From positions 1-5,325 of the forward strand of contig CANCEQ010000227.1 in the NCBI GenBank assembly GCA_947375085.1: a stretch of 5,325 nucleotides of DNA, written 5' to 3'. The DNA comes from Flavobacteriales bacterium (GTDB lineage: Bacteria > Bacteroidota > Bacteroidia > Flavobacteriales > Crocinitomicaceae). The translations under genes and the position numbers were made by a program. The stretch's first letter is position 1; every line of letters begins with the position of its first letter. This document shows positions 5,234 through 5,325 of the stretch, one piece after another. The notes under the pieces were generated by a model, which was not told where the DNA came from, ran no database searches, and saw only the letters and a program-made list of their open reading frames with translations.

Positions 5234-5325
5234 TTAGTTTTTATAATCAAACGTATCCATAAATGCAGTTGTGAAGTTTCCTTCGTTGAATTTTGGATCA
5301 TCCATTAATTTTAAATGGAAAGGAA
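5234..5325 (-). CDS. accC: C-terminal end of probable acetyl-CoA carboxylase biotin carboxylase subunit (AccC), partial
   Basis: The last 29 codons of a minus-strand gene enter from the right edge and stop with TAA at 5234-5236. The sequence PFHLKLMDDPKF, then EGNFTTAFMDTF, matches the C-terminal pattern of biotin carboxylases ('PFH..LM.dp.F..G.ytT.Fm..f'). AccC carboxylates biotin on the carrier protein AccB using ATP and bicarbonate, the first step of fatty-acid synthesis. The ATP-grasp catalytic region is outside the window, so a related biotin-dependent carboxylase subunit (propionyl-CoA or pyruvate carboxylase type) cannot be excluded. A strong terminator follows its stop, so it is the last gene of its transcript. 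Confidence 0.72.
   Translation of the reverse strand, partial: PFHLKLMDDPKFNEGNFTTAFMDTFDYKN

Overview
The window looks like chromosomal DNA from a member of Bacteroidota, most likely order Flavobacteriales. The evidence is a strongly AT-rich composition, TAnnTTTG-type promoter elements upstream of genes, no clear Shine-Dalgarno sequences, and protein sequences of flavobacterial style. I cannot fix the genus. A Crocinitomicaceae-like host such as Fluviicola is only an impression.

Layout, left to right. Positions 1-2984 hold a two-gene minus-strand operon. The upstream gene (1110-2984) encodes a membrane-anchored alkaline-phosphatase-superfamily phosphotransferase of the LTA-synthase/sulfatase fold. 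Nine bases after its stop begins a GT-C membrane glycosyltransferase of the ALG9/PIG-B (GT22) type, which runs off the left edge. Together they suggest extracytoplasmic glycan assembly and decoration. A divergent intergenic region (2985-3119) separates them from two plus-strand housekeeping genes: a short cytosolic thioredoxin (3120-3413) and a family I inorganic pyrophosphatase (3485-4171).

The 287-base gap after the pyrophosphatase gene (4172-4458) has no gene but holds, in order, seven tandem degenerate hexamers, a small palindrome that looks like a dispersed repeat, an intrinsic terminator, and a hairpin-forming segment that may be another dispersed or recombination-associated repeat. Next comes a minus-strand orphan gene (4459-5112) for a secreted or type I membrane protein of unknown function. 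A strong minus-strand terminator (5181-5211) follows. The right edge carries the last 29 codons of a minus-strand gene that reads as the biotin carboxylase subunit of acetyl-CoA carboxylase (accC).

Two gene starts needed correction. The longest reading frames of the phosphotransferase and the thioredoxin both begin with TTG codons, and those TTGs fall inside likely promoter elements. Internal ATGs are the better starts. The phosphotransferase mRNA would then be essentially leaderless. I see no tRNA, rRNA, CRISPR array, transposase or obvious defence system. The least explained parts are the repeat-rich gap at 4172-4458 and the orphan gene beside it.
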